A DNA stretch of 64,000 nt, from positions 1,123,501-1,187,500 of the forward strand of contig NZ_CP053564.1 of assembly GCF_013155125.1 (NCBI RefSeq), given 5' to 3'. Numbering within the stretch: position 1 is the first letter of the stretch; each line of letters begins with the position of its first letter. Of this stretch, positions 9,053-17,056 are shown piece by piece. The notes under the pieces are model-generated. The model saw nothing but the letters and a program-made list of their open reading frames with translations. It did not search any database and was not told the origin of the DNA. Origin of the DNA: Pseudonocardia broussonetiae (GTDB lineage Bacteria > Actinomycetota > Actinomycetes > Mycobacteriales > Pseudonocardiaceae). A program made the position numbers and the translations under genes.

Positions 9053-10177
9053 TCAGCCGGCGGCGCCGATCGACTCGACCACCGGCAGGAACTGCGAGCG
9101 CTGCTCGTCGGTGATCGGGGCGTTGCCGGCGTTGGCGTTCGCCGCCTGCTGGCCCTCGTCACTGGCGATGTAGGACAGGAACGCCTTCACCGTGTCGGCG
9201 ACGGCCGCGTCCGCGTACTGGGTGCACGCGATCGTGTAGGACACCAGCACGACGGGGTAGGTGCCGGCCGCCGTGGTGTCGCGGGCGAGCTCGACCGCGA
9301 AGTTGGCGGCGCCCCCGCCCTCGACGCGCGGCGACGCGGCGACGACCGCGGCGGCCGCCTCGGCCGTCGGGGCGACGTACTCGGAGCCGACCTGCACGCT
9401 GACCTTGCCCAGCTCACCGGCCTGGCTCTCGTCGGCGTAGCCGATGGAGCCCGCGCCGGAGCCGACCAGGCCGACCACGCCGGAGGTGCCCTGCGCGGAC
9501 GCGCCGCCGCTCAGCGGCCACACGCCGTCGGGCTCGGAGGTCCAGTCGGCGGGGGCCGCGGCCGAGAGGTACTCGGTGAAGTTCTCGGTGGTGCCCGAGT
9601 CGTCCGCGCGGTTGACCGGGGTGACCGCCAGGTCCGGCAGCGTCACGCCGGGGTTCTCGGCGGCGATCGCCGGGTCGTTCCAGTTGGTGATCGAGCCGTT
9701 GAAGAGCTTGGCGATGTTCGACGCGCTCAGCTGCAGCGTCGGGACGCCCGGCAGGTTGAAGATGACCGCGATCGGCGAGACGTAGAGCGGGAGCTGGATG
9801 ACGTTGTCGGCGCCGCCGCAGAGGGTCTGGGCCAGGGGGAGCTGCTCGTCGTTGAGCGCGGAGTCGCTGCCGGCGAACTGCACGGCGCCGTCGACGAACT
9901 GGGTGCGTCCGGCGCCGGAGCCGGCGGCGTCGTAGCTGACGGTGGCGTCGGGGGCCACCGAGCTGAAGCCGGCGACCCAGGCCTCCATGGCGGCCTGCTG
10001 GGACGTGGCGCCGGCGCCGGCGATGGACGCGCTGGCCGACGCGGCGGCCTCGCCGCCCGCCTCGGCCGGGGCGCCGGACTCGTTGGCCGCGCCGCAGCCG
10101 GCCAGCAGCAGCGCACCGCTGGTGGCCAGGCCGACAGCGGCAACTCGGGCACGGGCGCTGTGCCGCACGATCTTCAC
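9053..10177 (-). CDS. pstS: Phosphate ABC transporter substrate-binding lipoprotein PstS
   Basis: Predicted protein of 374 aa. I chose GTG 10177 because GGAGGA lies 8 nt upstream and a proper signal peptide follows: basic MKIVRHSARAR, a hydrophobic core, then lipobox LLAGC with the acylated Cys near residue 25. An Ala/Ser/Gly-rich linker precedes the periplasmic-binding fold. Phosphate-binding motifs visible include AGATSQ, GSGAGRTQF, GSDSALND and DSGTTENF. It captures phosphate outside the membrane for PstCA. A PHO-box-like repeat lies about 100 bp upstream. Confidence 0.96.
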   Translation of the reverse strand: MKIVRHSARARVAAVGLATSGALLLAGCGAANESGAPAEAGGEAAASASASIAGAGATSQQAAMEAWVAGFSSVAPDATVSYDAAGSGAGRTQFVDGAVQFAGSDSALNDEQLPLAQTLCGGADNVIQLPLYVSPIAVIFNLPGVPTLQLSASNIAKLFNGSITNWNDPAIAAENPGVTLPDLAVTPVNRADDSGTTENFTEYLSAAAPADWTSEPDGVWPLSGGASAQGTSGVVGLVGSGAGSIGYADESQAGELGKVSVQVGSEYVAPTAEAAAAVVAASPRVEGGGAANFAVELARDTTAAGTYPVVLVSYTIACTQYADAAVADTVKAFLSYIASDEGQQAANANAGNAPITDEQRSQFLPVVESIGAAG

Positions 10178-10278
10178 GTGAAGGTTCCTCCGTCGTAGGA
10201 CCGCAAGGGTCGGTGCGGCTCGGGGTGGCCGCTCGCCGAGGACGGTAGGTAGCGCCGGTGGACGCGCTCCCCCGAACA

Positions 10279-10296
10279 GATGAACGCGGAATGAAC
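10279..10296 (-). promoter_or_regulatory. PHO-box-like direct repeat upstream of pstS
   Basis: On the minus strand the sequence reads GTTCATT, CCGC, GTTCATC: two heptamers 11 bp apart, matching the PHO-box arrangement seen before phoU (4645-4662) with weaker third-position bases. A third GTTC follows after 8 bp. It lies about 100 bp upstream of the pstS GTG. Confidence 0.6.
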
Positions 10297-10408
10297 ACAT
10301 CACCGAAGGTGAGGCAGGACACCCGTTCGGTGGGGGTCGTGATCGCCCCGTGACCTGCGCGTTCCGTTGCGCCGGTCACATGGCGAACCGGTGAACTGCG
10401 CGTGGCCG

Positions 10409-11296
10409 TCAGCCCGCGGGGGCTGCGTTCCGGGCGAACAGGACATCGCTGTGGCGGACGGTGAAACCGAGCTTGCGGTACACCCGCACGGCCGCCTCGT
10501 TGTCGGACTCGACGTAGAGCAGCACCTGCCGCAGGCCCCGCGCGTGCAGGTGCCGCAGCCCCGCGATCGTCAGCGCGGCGCCCAGCCCGGTGCCCTGCGC
10601 CGACGGGTCGACGCCGAGCACGTAGACCTCCCCGATCCGCTCGGGCTCGGTGTGGACCTTGGTCCAGTGGTAGCCGAGCAGCCGGTCGGAGGGGTCGACG
10701 GCGAGCAGGAAGCCCTCCGCGTCGAACCACGGCTCGGCCTCGCGCTCGGCGACCTGCTCGCGCCCCCAGCCGCCCTGCTCGGGGTGCCAGTCGAACGCGG
10801 CGTTGTTGACGCGCAGGAACGCTTCCTCGTCGGCGCCCACGACGAACGGGCGCAGTGTGACGCCCGCGGGGAGCTCGACGGCGGCGGGCGCGTCGGGCAT
10901 CTCCCGGTGCATCTGCCAGAGCTCGCGGACCCGCACCAGACCGAACTCGGCGGCCAGCGCGACGGCCCCCGGGTGCTCGCCGTGGGCCCAGACGCGCAAC
11001 TCAGCGTCACCGGCCCGGTCCACGAGCGAGTGCACGATCCGACGGCCCAGACCGGCGCGCCGGTGGCGCGGGTGCACGACCAGCTCGCCGCCGCCCGCCG
11101 GGTCGAGGTGCGCGAAGCCGACGAGGTCGTCGCCGTCGAGGGCCAGCAGGTGCGCGGCGCCGGCGCTGCGCAGCTGCAGCAGCACCTCGTCGGAGAGGGG
11201 GGCGCTGCCGTCGGCGGCCGCGGCGGCGGAGGCCAGGGCGCGGACCACCGCCACGCCGTCGTCGTCGAGCCCGGCGCGCCACTGCAGTTCGGTCAC
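10409..11296 (-). CDS. mshD: Mycothiol synthase MshD (tandem GNAT acetyltransferase)
   Basis: Predicted protein of 295 aa with two GNAT domains. The first (about 1-140) has LVVHPRHRRAGLGRRIVHSL and the second (about 150-290) has VYVLGVDPSAQGTGLGAAL, the acetyl-CoA-binding V-x-x-x-x-Q/R-G-x-G/A region. MshD acetylates the cysteine of Cys-GlcN-Ins in the last step of mycothiol synthesis, the main low-molecular-weight thiol of actinobacteria. It begins 10 nt after the glnR stop, so cotranscription is likely; the same glnR-mshD pairing occurs in mycobacteria (from memory). Confidence 0.94.
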   Translation of the reverse strand: MTELQWRAGLDDDGVAVVRALASAAAAADGSAPLSDEVLLQLRSAGAAHLLALDGDDLVGFAHLDPAGGGELVVHPRHRRAGLGRRIVHSLVDRAGDAELRVWAHGEHPGAVALAAEFGLVRVRELWQMHREMPDAPAAVELPAGVTLRPFVVGADEEAFLRVNNAAFDWHPEQGGWGREQVAEREAEPWFDAEGFLLAVDPSDRLLGYHWTKVHTEPERIGEVYVLGVDPSAQGTGLGAALTIAGLRHLHARGLRQVLLYVESDNEAAVRVYRKLGFTVRHSDVLFARNAAPAG

Positions 11297-11306
11297 ATGA
11301 TCGAGC

Positions 11307-12050
11307 CTACGCGCGGAAGCTCAGCCGCTCGTCGGCGTCGGCGTCCTCGTCGTCGGCCTCCAGGGTGGGCGCGCCGATCGCCCCGCGGCCGGGGCGCACG
11401 AACTTGTAGCCCACGTTGCGCACGGTGCCGATCATCTGCTCGTGCTCGGTGCCGAGCTTGGCGCGCAGGCGGCGCACGTGGACGTCGACGGTGCGGGTGC
11501 CACCGAAGAAGTCGTAGCCCCACACCTCCTGGAGCAGCTGCGCGCGGGTGAACACCCGGCCCGCGTGCTGCGCCAGGTACTTGAGCAGCTCGAACTCCTT
11601 GTAGGTGAGCTCCAGCAGCCGCCCGCGCAGGCGCGCCGCGTACGTGGCCTCGTCGATGACCAGCTCGCCGAGCACCAGCGCGCCGCTCCCGCCGCCGCTG
11701 TCGGCGCCGGGGCGGGCCTTGAGCAGCCGCAGCCGGGCGTCGACCTCGGCCGGACCTGCCCCGGGCAGCAGGATCTCGTCGACGACCCACTCGCCGGACA
11801 CGGCCACCAGGCCGCCCTCGGTGAGGATCGCGACGACCGGCACGTCGGTGCCCGTGCTCCCCAGCAGGCGGCACAGGCTGCGCGCGGCGACCAGGTCGGT
11901 GCGGGCGTCGACGAGGACCGCGTCGTGCGGACCCGCGTCCAGCAGCGCCGCCACCTCGGGCGCGGCGGTGCGCACGCCGTGCGGCAGGAGCGTGAGCGCC
12001 GGCAGCACCGAACCCGGGTCGGGGTCGGCCGTCAGCAGAAGGAGCTCCAT
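11307..12050 (-). CDS. glnR: Nitrogen regulator GlnR (orphan OmpR-type response regulator)
   Basis: Predicted protein of 247 aa with AGGAGGAAC 3 nt before the ATG. The N-terminus [19 protein letters not shown] is characteristic of actinobacterial GlnR. The receiver-like domain (about 1-120) lacks the usual acidic pair near its start, consistent with an atypical receiver that works without a partner kinase. The winged-helix DNA-binding domain (about 145-230) reads [19 protein letters not shown] and [12 protein letters not shown]. GlnR controls ammonium assimilation and other nitrogen genes. A Gly/Asp-rich tail of about 15 residues follows. A possible minus-strand -10 TATTCT lies at 12160-12165, which would leave a leader of about 100 nt. 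Confidence 0.95.
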   Translation of the reverse strand: MELLLLTADPDPGSVLPALTLLPHGVRTAAPEVAALLDAGPHDAVLVDARTDLVAARSLCRLLGSTGTDVPVVAILTEGGLVAVSGEWVVDEILLPGAGPAEVDARLRLLKARPGADSGGGSGALVLGELVIDEATYAARLRGRLLELTYKEFELLKYLAQHAGRVFTRAQLLQEVWGYDFFGGTRTVDVHVRRLRAKLGTEHEQMIGTVRNVGYKFVRPGRGAIGAPTLEADDEDADADERLSFRA

Positions 12051-12255
12051 CTGTTCCTCCTCATCGGGGCGTCGTTCGCCCCCTCTGGAGAAACGGCGGG
12101 CGACGTTGACGCACCGTGTTCACATCCACGTGATCGGGACGAGACCCGCGCGGATCGACGAAGAATAGCCCGCGACCGGCCCGGAGCCCTAGTACCGCGG
12201 CACAGGTCACGACCCGGGGACGGCCGGGGACCCGCCCCGCTCTACGGTCTCCGGG

Positions 12256-13071
12256 GTGACCGCAGTCGTCGTCGGAGGTCGGATGAAGCGCCTGATCGTC
12301 GGACTCGTGGTGCTCGCCGGAGTGCTCGTGGGGCTCGACTTCGGTGCCGCCGCGCTCGCCGAGTCGGCCGTCTCCCGGCAGATGCGCGAGCAGATCGGCC
12401 TGCCCGACGACCCGGACGTCCGCATCAACGGCTTCCCGTTCGTCACGCAGGCGCTGGCCGGGCGCTACTCCAGCATCGACGTCACCGCCGACCGGCTGCA
12501 GGTCGGCGACCTGCAGGAGGTCGAGATCGTCGCGCAGCTCCGCGACGTCGACGCCCCGCTGTCGGAGGTGCTCGGGTCCGGTCCGACGTCGCTGCGCGTC
12601 GCCGAGGCCGACGGCACCGTCCGGATCGGCGCCGACGACATCGAGCGGCTGCTGGGCAGCGTCGACAAGCTGCGCATCGAGTCGCTCGACGCCGACGCGC
12701 TCGAGGCGGCCGTCGAGGACGGGGCGGACCCGTCGCTCGCCGACGTCGACCCCGACACGGTCGCCCGGCTCGTCGGCACCACCGCGGTGCTCGGCGAGGA
12801 CACCGAGGTCTCCGCGATCGTCGGCCTCGACCTCGCCGAGGGGCTCGTGCGGATCGTCCCGCGCGACGTCCGCATCGGCGGCCCCGACGCCGCGCCGCTG
12901 CCGGAGTCCGTGCAGAGCTCGCTGGCCGACCGGTTCACCGTCGAGGTCGACCCGGGCTCGCTCCCGCTGCAGGTCACGCCGACCGAGCTGAAGGCCGTCG
13001 ACGGCGTCCTGGAGATCAGCGGCAGCACGACCGACCTGCTGCTCGGCGCCCCGGCCACCACGACCGGGTGA
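12256..13071 (+). CDS. LmeA-like phospholipid-binding protein (DUF2993)
   Basis: Predicted protein of 271 aa. Two starts are credible: GTG 12256, preceded by a -10 TACGGT at 12243-12248 (leaderless), and ATG 12283, preceded by GGAGGT, giving MKRLIVGLVVLAGVLVG as an uncleaved or cleaved signal anchor. The rest is a secreted domain with repeated V-x-V-x-A-D beta patterns (SIDVTADRLQVGDLQEVEI), the DUF2993 pattern. Mycobacterial LmeA (Rv0817c, from memory) supports lipomannan elongation. Gene order beside glnR agrees. Substrate here is inferred. Confidence 0.82.
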   Translation: MTAVVVGGRMKRLIVGLVVLAGVLVGLDFGAAALAESAVSRQMREQIGLPDDPDVRINGFPFVTQALAGRYSSIDVTADRLQVGDLQEVEIVAQLRDVDAPLSEVLGSGPTSLRVAEADGTVRIGADDIERLLGSVDKLRIESLDADALEAAVEDGADPSLADVDPDTVARLVGTTAVLGEDTEVSAIVGLDLAEGLVRIVPRDVRIGGPDAAPLPESVQSSLADRFTVEVDPGSLPLQVTPTELKAVDGVLEISGSTTDLLLGAPATTTG

Positions 13072-13113
13072 CCCCCGCGGACTAAACCGGCACCGGCCGG
13101 CGTTGGCGCGCGT

Positions 13114-13563
13114 GTGGACCTCCTCGGCGTGACGGTGCTGGTCGCCGCCCTGGTGCTCGCCACGGCCGTGGGCCTGGTGCTGCGCCGCCGCGACGGGCGC
13201 CTGCGCGCCACCGCCGACCGCCGCGGGGCGAGCGGTGGTGGGGCGGCCGGCGGGTGGGCCCTGGCCGGCACCGCGCCCGCCGACGGCGACCGCGTGCTGC
13301 TGCTGCAGCTCTCCTCCCCGGTCTGCACGCCGTGCCGGCGCACCGCGGAGCTGATCGACGACCTGCGGGCGCGGCAGCCGGGCGTCGCGCACGCCGAGGT
13401 GGACGTCGCCGAGCGGCCGGAGGTCGCGCGCGCCCTCGGGGTGCTGCGCACGCCCACCGTCGTCGCCTTCGACCGGTCCGGCGCGGAGTTCGTCCGGGTC
13501 TCCGGCCTGCCCCGCGCGGCCGAGCTGGAGGCCGCGCTCGCCCCGGCCCTGGGTGCGCTGTGA
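13114..13563 (+). CDS. Membrane-anchored thioredoxin-family protein
   Basis: Predicted protein of 149 aa starting at GTG. One membrane helix lies at about 4-22 (LGVTVLVAALVLATAVGLVL), then a Gly/Arg linker and a thioredoxin fold at about 50-148. The redox motif is CTPC (SSPVCTPCRRTAELID) and the cis-proline loop is LRTPTVV. No clear SD precedes the start. It is followed by a Cys-rich leader ORF and sulfur-transfer genes, so a role in thiol or sulfur-carrier redox is likely. It matches ThiX (Rv0816c) in position, from memory. Confidence 0.83.
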   Translation: MDLLGVTVLVAALVLATAVGLVLRRRDGRLRATADRRGASGGGAAGGWALAGTAPADGDRVLLLQLSSPVCTPCRRTAELIDDLRARQPGVAHAEVDVAERPEVARALGVLRTPTVVAFDRSGAEFVRVSGLPRAAELEAALAPALGAL

Positions 13564-13618
13564 GGAACGGGTCCGTCCGACCTGCGGGATCACGCTCCTG
13601 CAGGTCGGGACGCTGGGT

Positions 13619-13624
13619 TAGGCT
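13619..13624 (+). promoter_or_regulatory. -10 element of the Cys-leader/sulfur operon
   Basis: TAGGCT ends 6 nt before GTG 13631. This spacing predicts transcription starting on or next to that GTG, giving a leaderless small ORF. The same hexamer precedes phoU, purL, purB and purD. Confidence 0.6.
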
Positions 13625-13630
13625 CGTACC

Positions 13631-13705
13631 GTGTTCTGGCCGTTGACCCGTCGCCGCGCAGTGGACCTGTGCCGCGTCGGCAGCTGCCTGTGTCACGCCT
13701 CCTGA
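13631..13705 (+). CDS. Leaderless Cys-rich leader peptide, candidate cysteine attenuator
   Basis: A 24-codon ORF from GTG to TGA, too short for routine gene calling. It ends LCRVGSCLCHAS, with three Cys codons in the last 11 positions. Leaderless polycysteine small ORFs are established cysteine-responsive attenuators in mycobacteria, upstream of sulfur genes including this cassette (from memory). Here the stop codon lies inside CTCCTGAG (13699-13706), which pairs with the SD region CTCAGGAG (13731-13738) of the next gene. Slow decoding of Cys codons would place a ribosome over the left arm and free that SD. No downstream frame is fused to it. Confidence 0.68.
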   Translation: MFWPLTRRRAVDLCRVGSCLCHAS

Positions 13706-13738
13706 GCATCCGCGTCCCTCATCCGCTCGTCTCAGGAG
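13699..13738 (+). promoter_or_regulatory. SD-sequestering stem after the Cys leader
   Basis: An 8-bp perfect pairing, CTCCTGAG (13699-13706) with CTCAGGAG (13731-13738), spans a 24-nt loop. The right arm contains AGGAG, the SD for DUF4395 (ATG 13746, spacing 7 nt). The left arm overlaps the last codons and stop of the leader peptide. Confidence 0.65.
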
Positions 13739-13745
13739 CACCTCC

Positions 13746-14195
13746 ATGTCCGCAACGGACCCCCCGCTCGATCCGCGCGGCGTCCGCTTCGCCGCGGCGC
13801 TGTCCACCGTCGTGCTCGCGGTCGTGCTGCTCACCGGCAGCGGCTGGCTGCTCGCCGCGCAGGCCGTGGTGTTCGCGCTCGCCGCGTTCGCCGGGCCGCG
13901 CTTCGCGCCGTACCCGCTGCTGTTCCGCACGCTCGTCGCACCGCGGCTGAGCCCGCCCACCGAGCGCGAGGACGCCGCCCCCGTGCGGTTCTCGCAGCTC
14001 GTCGGGTTCGTGTTCGCCGTCGTCGGCACGGTCGGCTACCTCACCGGGCTCTCCGTGCTCGGCGTCGTCGCCACGGCGTTCGCGCTCGTCGCCGCCTTCC
14101 TCAACGCGGCCTTCGGCTTCTGCCTGGGCTGCGAGATGTACGCCCTCCTCCACCGATTCCGCACGCACCGCAACCAGCAGGGAGCCACAGCATGA
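13746..14195 (+). CDS. DUF4395 membrane protein
   Basis: Predicted protein of 149 aa with four hydrophobic segments: about 15-50 (two helices), 85-105 and 108-125. The DUF4395 pattern is visible as DPRGVRFAAALS near the N-terminus and FGFCLGCEMYALL near the C-terminus, with a CLGC dithiol at the membrane surface. The family commonly accompanies thioredoxins and rhodaneses; its biochemical role is unknown. Its stop overlaps the ATG of the sulfurtransferase (ATGA), so translation is coupled. Expression is probably gated by the stem that covers its SD. Confidence 0.85.
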   Translation: MSATDPPLDPRGVRFAAALSTVVLAVVLLTGSGWLLAAQAVVFALAAFAGPRFAPYPLLFRTLVAPRLSPPTEREDAAPVRFSQLVGFVFAVVGTVGYLTGLSVLGVVATAFALVAAFLNAAFGFCLGCEMYALLHRFRTHRNQQGATA

Positions 14196-15037
14196 GCCGC
14201 GAGGACGTCCTCGTCACCGCCGATTGGGCCGAGAAGAACATCGGCACCGACGGCATCGTGTTCCTCGAGGTCGACGAGGACACCGCCGCCTACGACGGCG
14301 GCCACCTGGCCGGCGCCGTGAAGGTCAACTGGACCACCGAGCTCCAGGACTCCGTCCGCCGCGACATCGTCGACGCCGACCAGTTCGGCGCGCTGCTCTC
14401 GGCCAAGGGCGTCTCCAACGACGACACCGTGGTCCTCTACGGCGGCAACAACAACTGGTTCGCCGCCTACGCGTACTGGCAGTTCAAGCTGTACGGGCAC
14501 GCCGACGTGAAGCTGCTCGACGGCGGCCGCAAGAAGTGGGAGCTCGACGGGCGCCCGCTCACCACCGACAGCACCGAGCGCACCCCCACGACCTACACGG
14601 CGAAGCCCGCCGACACCTCGATCCGCGCCTTCCGCGACGAGGTCGTCGAGGCCATCGGCAGCCAGAACCTGGTCGACGTCCGCTCGCCCGACGAGTTCTC
14701 CGGCAAGATCCTGGCGCCGGCGCACCTGCCGCAGGAGCAGTCGCAGCGGCCCGGCCACATCCCCGGCGCCATCAACATCCCGTGGAGCAAGGCGGCCAAC
14801 GAGGACGGCACGTTCAAGTCCGACGAGGACCTCGCCAAGCTGTACGGCGACGAGGGCTTCGACGGCTCGCGCCCGACCATCGCCTACTGCCGCATCGGTG
14901 AGCGCAGCTCGCACACCTGGGTCGTGCTGCACGAGCTGCTCGGCCACGGTGACGTCAAGAACTACGACGGCAGCTGGACCGAGTACGGCTCGCTCATCGG
15001 GGTCCCGATCGAGCTCGGCGCGGGGAGCAAGGGCTGA
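14192..15037 (+). CDS. cysA2: Two-domain rhodanese, thiosulfate sulfurtransferase CysA2 type
   Basis: Predicted protein of 281 aa, two rhodanese domains (about 5-125 and 150-275). The active-site cysteine sits in YCRIGERSSHTW, the CRIGER loop typical of actinobacterial CysA/SseA-type thiosulfate sulfurtransferases. The first domain lacks an active cysteine, as usual in tandem rhodaneses. It moves sulfane sulfur from thiosulfate to an acceptor thiol. It overlaps DUF4395 upstream and SseC downstream, forming a compact operon. Confidence 0.92.
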   Translation: MSREDVLVTADWAEKNIGTDGIVFLEVDEDTAAYDGGHLAGAVKVNWTTELQDSVRRDIVDADQFGALLSAKGVSNDDTVVLYGGNNNWFAAYAYWQFKLYGHADVKLLDGGRKKWELDGRPLTTDSTERTPTTYTAKPADTSIRAFRDEVVEAIGSQNLVDVRSPDEFSGKILAPAHLPQEQSQRPGHIPGAINIPWSKAANEDGTFKSDEDLAKLYGDEGFDGSRPTIAYCRIGERSSHTWVVLHELLGHGDVKNYDGSWTEYGSLIGVPIELGAGSKG

Positions 15038-15336
15038 TGTGCGGCGCTCCTGACCAGTCCGTGTCGCTGCCCCCGGGCACCGACCTCAGCAAGGAGACCG
15101 TCCTCGCCGGGCGCGTCGTCGCGGGCGGCGAGCCCGTCGGCGGCGCCTTCGTCCGGCTGCTCGACGGCACCGGCGAGTTCACGGCCGAGGTCGTGGCCAG
15201 CGCGAGCGGCGACTTCCGCTTCTTCGCCGCCCCCGGCACCTGGACGCTGCGCGCGCTGAGCCGCAGCGGCAACGGGGAGGCCGTGCTCGAGGCCGACGCC
15301 CCCGGCCTGCACCAGACGCTGGTGTCGGTGGCCTGA
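15037..15336 (+). CDS. sseC: SseC-like protein (DUF1416)
   Basis: Predicted protein of 99 aa starting MCGAPDQ; the start overlaps the cysA2 stop by one base (TGATG). It is a small beta-sandwich, carboxypeptidase-regulatory-like domain (VLAGRVVAGGEPVGGAFVRL, GDFRFFAAPGTWTLRAL). DUF1416/SseC genes accompany cysA2 in mycobacteria and many actinobacteria and are linked to sulfur metabolism. The exact role is unknown. The N-terminal CG pair is conserved as far as I recall. Confidence 0.9.
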   Translation: MCGAPDQSVSLPPGTDLSKETVLAGRVVAGGEPVGGAFVRLLDGTGEFTAEVVASASGDFRFFAAPGTWTLRALSRSGNGEAVLEADAPGLHQTLVSVA

Positions 15337-15407
15337 GCGCCCCTCCACCCGGCCACCGCGCCACGGCCACCCGCTCCACGGCGCCGCTCCACCGCCACCG
15401 CCACGTG

Positions 15408-15458
15408 GCAGGAAGGCCACCTTCACGCAACCTCGTTGTGTGAAGGTGGCCTTCCTGC
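15408..15458 (+). terminator. Long hairpin terminator, copy 1 of a dispersed family
   Basis: CAGGAAGGCCACCTTCAC (15409-15426) pairs perfectly with its complement at 15440-15457, and the stem continues inward through GCAAC/GTTG(T) to a 3-nt loop. The core GCAGGAAGGCCACCTT recurs in a second hairpin at 20731-20785. It closes the sulfur operon. Confidence 0.85.
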
Positions 15459-15495
15459 AACAGGCGGGCCGGTGGTGCCACTAGGGTGGCTCCCC

Positions 15496-15624
15496 GTGCA
15501 CTGGTTCTTCACCGGCCTGCTGATCGCGGCCAGCGGCGGCACGGTGGCCTACACCGGCTACCTGCTCCGACGGCTGTTCACCACCGAGCCGACGCCCGGG
15601 ACCGTCACGGAGCCGGCGTCGTGA
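15496..15624 (+). CDS. Small single-span membrane protein (42 aa)
   Basis: GTG 15496 follows a -10-like TAGGGT (15482-15487) by 8 nt with no SD, so it is probably leaderless. The peptide starts MHWFFTGLLIAASGGTVAYT, one hydrophobic helix, then YLLRRLF and a Thr/Pro/Glu-rich tail. I know no family for it. Its stop overlaps the GTG of the nitrobindin gene (GTGA), so the two are translationally coupled and may work together. The frame is also open upstream into the hairpin, which is not a plausible start. Confidence 0.6.
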   Translation: MHWFFTGLLIAASGGTVAYTGYLLRRLFTTEPTPGTVTEPAS

Positions 15625-16247
15625 GCGGGCCCGACGGCGAGATCCCCGGCACCATCACCGGCCCGGCCAACGCCGCCCCCGACTCGCCCCGCCGCAACCG
15701 GCCGCGCTTCGAGGACCTCCCCGTCCCCGACGACACCGCCAACCTGCGCGAGGGTCCCGACCTGCACCAGCAGTGCCTGGGCCTGCTGCCGCTGATCGGC
15801 GTGTGGCGCGGGGCGGGCGAGGTCGTCTACCCGACGATCGACGGTCCCTTCGCCTACGGCCAGCAGCTCGTCTTCGCCCACGACGGGCGCCCGTTCCTGT
15901 CCTACGAGGCGCGCGCCTGGCTGCTCGACGACGACGGGAAGGTCATCCGGCCCGCCGCCCGGGAGACGGGCTTCTGGCGCCCGCAGGAGGGCAGGCAGCT
16001 CGAGGTGCTCCTAACCCACGCCACGGGGATCGTCGAGGTCTTCTACGGCCGCGCGCTCGACCTCCGCTCGTGGGAGATCGAGACCGACGCCGTCGTGCGC
16101 ACGCCGACCGCGCAGGACGTGCAGGCCTCGCACCGGCTCTACGGGCTCGTGGAGGGCGGCGACCTCGCCTACGTCGACGAGCGCGCGATGATGGGCCAGC
16201 CGATGCAGCCGCACCTCTCGGCGCGCCTGAGCCGCATCGCGGGCTGA
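15621..16247 (+). CDS. Nitrobindin-like heme-binding protein (FABP-like barrel)
   Basis: Predicted protein of 208 aa starting at GTG overlapping the preceding stop. The N-terminal 50 residues are polar and disordered. The barrel (about 55-208) begins LLPLIGVWRGAGEV, carrying the family motif G-x-W-x-G-x-G, and ends MQPHLSARLSRI with a histidine placed like the heme ligand of nitrobindins. Family members bind ferric heme b and can isomerise peroxynitrite. Position corresponds to Rv0813c, from memory. It lies 24 nt from a convergent gene. Confidence 0.88.
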   Translation: MSGPDGEIPGTITGPANAAPDSPRRNRPRFEDLPVPDDTANLREGPDLHQQCLGLLPLIGVWRGAGEVVYPTIDGPFAYGQQLVFAHDGRPFLSYEARAWLLDDDGKVIRPAARETGFWRPQEGRQLEVLLTHATGIVEVFYGRALDLRSWEIETDAVVRTPTAQDVQASHRLYGLVEGGDLAYVDERAMMGQPMQPHLSARLSRIAG

Positions 16248-16271
16248 CGCCTCAGCCCACCCGCACGCGCG

Positions 16272-17048
16272 TCAGCCCACGCCGACGCGGTCGGGCAGGT
16301 CGCGCAGCTCGGCGTCGGACAGCCCGGACAGGCGCGCCAGCTGGTCGCGCCCCAGCCCGGTGTCGGCGAGCCGGGCGAGCACCGACCGCAGCGCCTCGCG
16401 CTCGTGGCGGACCGAGTCGGTGAGCCGAGCGAGCTGGCGCCGGCAGGCGTCGAGCTCGACGGTGGCGCCGACCGCGCGCACCGGGTCGTCCAGCAGGACC
16501 GCGAGCAGGCGGTCGCGGGCGTCGCCGCGGGCACTGGGGGCGACGTCGGGCGTCACGGTCTCGCGCGGCGGGGCGGCGTCGCGGCTCCCCTGGTCCGGAG
16601 CCGGCGGCTCGGGCGCGGCCGGGTGCGCGGTGCCGTTGCGGGCAGCGGCGGCCGGGTGCGCGGCGCCGTTGCGCGCAGCGGTGTCCGGTGCGGGCGCCCT
16701 CAGGCCGGTGGCCGGCTCACTCGGCGTCGAGCCGCCCGACCGCGCCTGCGCCTCGCGCGCGGCCAGGGCCTGCGCGACGGCCGCGGCGACCGTGCGGCCG
16801 GAACCGACGCGCTCGGTGGGGTCGGACCACGCGCCGTCGTGACCGGTGCCGTTCCCGGGATCGGGGTCGGCGCCGGCGTCGGTTCCCACGACGGGGTCGG
16901 CCACCATCGGGTCGGCGACCGTCGCGGCGAGGGCACGGGCGCGCCGACGCCGCCGTGCAACGAGGAGGAAAGCCACGAGGGCGATGACGAGGAGCAGGGC
17001 TCCGGCACCGACCGGGACCAGCACCTCAGGCGTCAGAGCCAGCTGCAT
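16272..17048 (-). CDS. Membrane-anchored protein with C-terminal helical domain, function unknown
   Basis: Predicted protein of 258 aa. ATG 17048 is preceded by a good promoter and begins MQLALTPEVLVPVGAGALLL, a membrane helix at about 9-32 followed by RRRRRAR, giving N-out/C-in topology. A long Ala/Pro/Gly linker (about 45-165) leads to a helical C-terminal domain (about 170-258) with DACRRQLARLTDSVRHERE and LARLSGLSDAELRDLP. I do not recognise the family. It lies just downstream of the DivIVA-like gene on the same strand. Confidence 0.7.
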   Translation of the reverse strand: MQLALTPEVLVPVGAGALLLVIALVAFLLVARRRRRARALAATVADPMVADPVVGTDAGADPDPGNGTGHDGAWSDPTERVGSGRTVAAAVAQALAAREAQARSGGSTPSEPATGLRAPAPDTAARNGAAHPAAAARNGTAHPAAPEPPAPDQGSRDAAPPRETVTPDVAPSARGDARDRLLAVLLDDPVRAVGATVELDACRRQLARLTDSVRHEREALRSVLARLADTGLGRDQLARLSGLSDAELRDLPDRVGVG

Positions 17049-17056
17049 GGTTGCGC

